From CATOSK01 sp963665735 (GTDB lineage Bacteria > Chloroflexota > Dehalococcoidia > Lucifugimonadales > UBA3495), in the NCBI GenBank assembly GCA_963665735.1, contig OY762444.1, forward strand, positions 1,302,001 to 1,366,000: 64,000 bases of DNA. Reading direction: 5' to 3'. Shown piece by piece: positions 60,999 to 64,000 of the stretch. The notes under the pieces were generated by a model. That model was not told the origin of the DNA. It saw only the letters and a list, made by a program, of their open reading frames with translations, and did not search any database. A program made the translations under genes and the position numbers. The number at the start of each line of letters is the position of its first letter. Position 1 is the first letter of the stretch.

Positions 60999-62402
60999 AT
61001 GGCTGAACAAGACCTCGCTTTAATGGCTCACCTGATGCGCCGCGCCGGTTTCGGGGCGTCGTATGAGGAACTGGAAAGAAGGGCCGCCGCCGGATACGAG
61101 GCCACCGTCGCCGAGCTGTTGAACCCGGAAAGCCAGCCGGACCTGGAAATGGACATCCTGGAGCGCCGGTTCATCGACTGGAAGGACATGAACGCCCTGG
61201 AAGTCAACCAAGCGTACTGGACCTACCGGATGATTAACACCCAGCGCCCCTTGCAGGAAAAGGTCGCCCTTTTCTGGCACGGGATTCTCTGCACCGGCAA
61301 CTCCAAGTGCGAACACGGCCGGCAGATGCAGCTCCAGCTGGATATGTTCCGGCAGAAGGGCATGGGCAAGTTCGACGAAATCCTCAAGGAACTGGCCCGC
61401 GACCCGGCTATGGTCTTCTACCTGGACAACTGCATGAGCCACAAGGGCTCCATCAACGAAAACTGGGGCCGGGAACTCTTGGAACTCTTCTCCATGGGCG
61501 TCGGCATGGACGACCAGGCCAACTACACCGAGGACGACGTTCAGGAAGCGGCCCGCGCCTTCACTGGCTGGACCATTACCAACGCCATCCCCCGCTACCC
61601 CTATGGACGCTACGAGTCCAACTTCATCTACAACCGCTACGACCACGACGAAGGCGAAAAGACCTTCCTGGGCGAGAGCGGCAACTTCAACGGTGATGAC
61701 ATCATCAACATCATCTGCAAGCAGCCCTCCGCCGCCCGGTTCGTCGCCCGCCACCTCTACAACTTCTTCGTGGCCGACGAAGCCGAAGTCCCCGCCTGGC
61801 AGCGGACTGCCCCGCGGGACCCCCAGGCTATCAAGGAACTGGAAGACGAGTACTTCCGCTCCGGCTACGACATCGGCGCCATGCTGAAGGTCATGCTCAA
61901 CTCCCAGTGGTTCAAGGACGCCCGTTTCGAGAAGGTGAAGAGTCCCACCGAAGTGGTTATCGGCACCGTCCGGCTGGTCAAGGACTTCACCTCCCCCAAG
62001 CTGGGCCTGCACCCCTTGGCCAACAACATCCGCTACATGGGCCAGGACCTGATGAACCCGCCCACCGTCGAGGGCTGGCACACCGGCAAGGAGTGGATTG
62101 ACAGCGGCACCCTGGTTGAGCGCATCAACTTCGCCGCCGACCAGGTGGGCAACACCGGACTCCCCGGCGTCCAGGACATCGTGAACCGCCTGGGTTCCGA
62201 AAACGTCAGCGACGGCAACGCTATGGTCAGCCGCTGCCTGGAAATGGTGGGCGGCTACCAGTTGGCCGAAGAAACCCGCGCTCAGTTGGTGGAACACGCC
62301 GAAAAAGGCGGAATCGCCGCCCCCGGCACTGAAGAGTTCTCCAACCGCGTCGGTGAGATTCTGCAACTCATCGTTGCTACCCAGGAGTACCAGTTCGCCT
62401 AA
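60999..62402 (+). CDS. DUF1800 family protein
   Basis: 467 residues. LMAHLMRRAGFGASYEELERRAAAGYEATVAELL at the N-terminus, WHGILCTGNSKCEHGRQMQLQLDMFRQKG, DNCMSHKGSINENWGRELLELFSMGV and NNIRYMGQDLMNPPTVEGWHTGKEWI are the family blocks. No signal peptide. DUF1800 genes are nearly always followed by DUF1501, as here 77 bases downstream; the pair is widespread in planctomycetes and marine bacteria, with no established biochemical role. The strong promoter suggests high expression. Confidence 0.92.
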   Translation: MAEQDLALMAHLMRRAGFGASYEELERRAAAGYEATVAELLNPESQPDLEMDILERRFIDWKDMNALEVNQAYWTYRMINTQRPLQEKVALFWHGILCTGNSKCEHGRQMQLQLDMFRQKGMGKFDEILKELARDPAMVFYLDNCMSHKGSINENWGRELLELFSMGVGMDDQANYTEDDVQEAARAFTGWTITNAIPRYPYGRYESNFIYNRYDHDEGEKTFLGESGNFNGDDIINIICKQPSAARFVARHLYNFFVADEAEVPAWQRTAPRDPQAIKELEDEYFRSGYDIGAMLKVMLNSQWFKDARFEKVKSPTEVVIGTVRLVKDFTSPKLGLHPLANNIRYMGQDLMNPPTVEGWHTGKEWIDSGTLVERINFAADQVGNTGLPGVQDIVNRLGSENVSDGNAMVSRCLEMVGGYQLAEETRAQLVEHAEKGGIAAPGTEEFSNRVGEILQLIVATQEYQFA

Positions 62403-62479
62403 CCCCGGCTTCCGGCGGGGCCGCATCCCCGGTTCCCGCCGGCCAACCCCCAACTCAACGAAAGGACAGGAAAGAAGAC

Positions 62480-63613
62480 ATGACTTCTACCAAGAAAGAC
62501 CCGGTACTGGTAGTGCTTCAGTTGTCCGGTGGCAACGACGCCGTGAATACCCTGGTTCCCTACGGCGAACCCAAGTACATTGACCACCGGCCTTCGGTTC
62601 GCGCTCCCGAAGACCAGCTGCTCAAGCTGGACGACAAGGTTGCCTTCAACCCCAACATGGGCCCCTTGAAGAGGCTCTACGATGAGGGCAAGGTTGCCGT
62701 CATCCAGGGCGTAGGCTACCCCAACCCCAACCGCTCTCACTTCCGCTCCATGGACATCTGGCACACCTGCGAGCCGGACAAGCAGGGCACCGAGGGCTGG
62801 CTGGGCCGCGCCATCCGCGACATGGACCCCAACAAGGAAAACGTGCTGACCGGCGTTAACTTCGGCCGCGGCCTGCCCCGCGCGCTGGCCGCCCCCGGCG
62901 TGCCGGTTGCCTCCGTTGGCAACCTGGCCACCTACGGCGTTCTCACCGGCATTGACGGCGAAGACCAGCGGGCCGATGCCCTGGACGTTTTCTCCCGCAT
63001 CTACTCCCCCACCGTTGGCCGCAACATGGTGGTGGACTACCTGTCCCAGACCGGCATGGACGCTCTCAAGGGCGCCGACATCCTCAGCACCGCCCCCGAA
63101 CAGTATTCCTCCAGCGTCGAGTACGGCGGCGACGTGGTGGGCCAGTACATGAAGAACATCGCCCAGGTTCACCTGGCCGACTTCGGCACTCGCGTCCTCT
63201 ACACCACCGCCCCCTACAACAGCTTCGACACCCACGCCGGCGAACTGGCGGCCCACGCCAACCTGTGGACCAACACTTCCAACGCCATCGCCGACTTCTA
63301 TGACGACCTCAAGGAGAACAACGGCAGCGACAACGTCCTGTTGCTGGTCTTCACCGAGTTCGGACGCCGGGTGAAGGACAACGGTTCCGGCACCGACCAC
63401 GGTTCCGGCGGCGTGGCCTTCGTCGTCGGCGATCACGTCAAGGGCGGCCTGTACGGCGAGTATCCGTCCCTGGAAGACGACAAGCTGTTGGAAGGCGACC
63501 TCCACTACAACAACGACTTCCGCAGCACCTACGCCACCATCCTGGAGAACTGGATGGGGCTGGATGCCAACCCCATCTGCAACGGCGCCTTCGAGAAGTT
63601 CGACTTCGTGTAA
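62480..63613 (+). CDS. DUF1501 family protein (alkaline phosphatase-like fold)
   Basis: 377 residues, ATG after AAAGGACAGG. VLVVLQLSGGNDAVNTLVPYG, HFRSMDIWHTC, YTTAPYNSFDTHAGE and LLLVFTEFGRRVKDNGSGTDHGSGG are the family blocks, containing likely metal ligands (Asp/His). The Tat signal peptide common in the family is missing, so it is probably cytoplasmic along with its DUF1800 partner. Confidence 0.93.
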   Translation: MTSTKKDPVLVVLQLSGGNDAVNTLVPYGEPKYIDHRPSVRAPEDQLLKLDDKVAFNPNMGPLKRLYDEGKVAVIQGVGYPNPNRSHFRSMDIWHTCEPDKQGTEGWLGRAIRDMDPNKENVLTGVNFGRGLPRALAAPGVPVASVGNLATYGVLTGIDGEDQRADALDVFSRIYSPTVGRNMVVDYLSQTGMDALKGADILSTAPEQYSSSVEYGGDVVGQYMKNIAQVHLADFGTRVLYTTAPYNSFDTHAGELAAHANLWTNTSNAIADFYDDLKENNGSDNVLLLVFTEFGRRVKDNGSGTDHGSGGVAFVVGDHVKGGLYGEYPSLEDDKLLEGDLHYNNDFRSTYATILENWMGLDANPICNGAFEKFDFV

Positions 63614-63621
63614 AACCCAAC

Positions 63622-63644
63622 GGGGCGGGTTCTCAACCCGCCCC
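63622..63644. terminator. Strong hairpin after DUF1501
   Basis: GGGGCGGGTT/AACCCGCCCC with a three-base loop. It lacks a clean T-run, so it may attenuate or protect the message rather than end it fully. Confidence 0.5.
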
Positions 63645-63733
63645 CTCTCCCTTATTGAAGGGACGGAAAGGTTGACCCGACGCGCCCTTATCGGCGTGAC
63701 GGGCCGCCACCCCCAATCCATAGCGAGGTGAAG

Positions 63734-64000
63734 ATGACTACTCAGACACTGAGTGTAACTTTGCAGTACGACAAGACCATCGGGCGCGCCGAGTTCTCCG
63801 GCCCCGGTTTCCGCAATCCGGTAGCCTTGGCCTTGGCCGAAGACGACATGATGTACGTCGTCAACCGCTCCTACGAATACCGGCCCGACGGCAAGCGGAT
63901 AACCATCTGCACCGTTGACGAGGACTACATCGGCGAGTTCGCCCGCGGCGTCACCGACCAGGGCGACGGCGAACCCACCTCCGGCGACGGCCATATCATC
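63734..64000 (+). CDS. NHL/beta-propeller protein, N-terminal part (cut by window)
   Basis: 89 codons visible from an ATG after GCGAGGTGAAG. SGPGFRNPVALALAEDDMMYVVNRSYEYRPDGKRITICTVDEDYIGEF has the blade pattern of NHL-type propellers similar to 6655-7572. The rest lies beyond the window. Confidence 0.7.
   Translation, partial: MTTQTLSVTLQYDKTIGRAEFSGPGFRNPVALALAEDDMMYVVNRSYEYRPDGKRITICTVDEDYIGEFARGVTDQGDGEPTSGDGHII

Overview
The window reads as high-GC chromosomal DNA from a bacterium, most likely a Chloroflexota of the Dehalococcoidia/SAR202 type. This is inferred from gene content, not from a marker-gene search: four class III (CaiB/BaiF) CoA-transferases, three SMP-30-type lactonases, a DUF1800/DUF1501 pair, RraA, LarC/LarE, a folate-independent MetE core, and intergenic spacers packed with palindromic repeats. 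Housekeeping anchors are uvrC, argH, rpe, rpmB, recQ, a XerC/D-type recombinase and two tRNAs.

Layout. (1) 1-6505: a probable integrated island. A tRNA-Ala(GGC) at 6505-6580 has a P4-type tyrosine integrase at its 3' end. Beyond it lie an HNH nuclease, three tandem paralogous pilin-like membrane proteins with a shared cysteine-containing ectodomain, a small coiled-coil protein, and the C-terminal part of a DUF1998 helicase cut by the window edge. I see none of the palindromic repeats in this stretch, although they fill most spacers to the right. (2) 6.6-14 kb: NHL and SMP-30 propellers, an amidase with a small AtzG-like partner, a DNA methyltransferase fused to an HNH nuclease, and a cyclase-family hydrolase. 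(3) 14-34 kb: mostly core metabolism and repair (rpmB, argH-rpe, pterin dehydratase, aldehyde dehydrogenase, uvrC, xer, RidA, enoyl-CoA hydratase, cyclophilin lipoprotein, RraA, larC-larE). It includes a BtuF-like corrinoid-binding protein interrupted by an in-frame UGA at a CxxC position, followed by a SECIS-like hairpin: a candidate selenoprotein. (4) 34.6-37.5 kb: tRNA-Val, then a sulfur-carrier operon (YCII, TusA-like, DsrE, TusA-like/MetE fusion). (5) 38-50 kb: recQ, then a catabolic cluster with two CoA-transferase pairs, in each of which one partner lacks the catalytic Asp, plus a hotdog dehydratase. (6) 50-64 kb: VOC protein, lipoprotein protease, hotdog protein, EthD-like barrel, two tandem SMP-30 genes, cupin, LiaF-like protein, two tandem inactive-looking nucleotidyltransferase relatives next to a HEPN protein, CoA-binding protein, and the DUF1800-DUF1501 operon behind a strong sigma70-type promoter.

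Mobile DNA. Three copies of a ~165-bp MITE with 18-bp inverted ends are present near 52.2, 55.2 and 56.5 kb. Two have 10-bp target-site duplications, and one sits inside another repeat. Spacers also carry three recurring palindrome classes, called here type A (C-run/G-run, ~40 bp), type B (ATTCCGGC...GCCGGAAT) and type C (28-bp GC palindrome). Types A and B often travel together as a composite unit.

All calls rest on reading the sequence and on knowledge of protein families; no database search was run.
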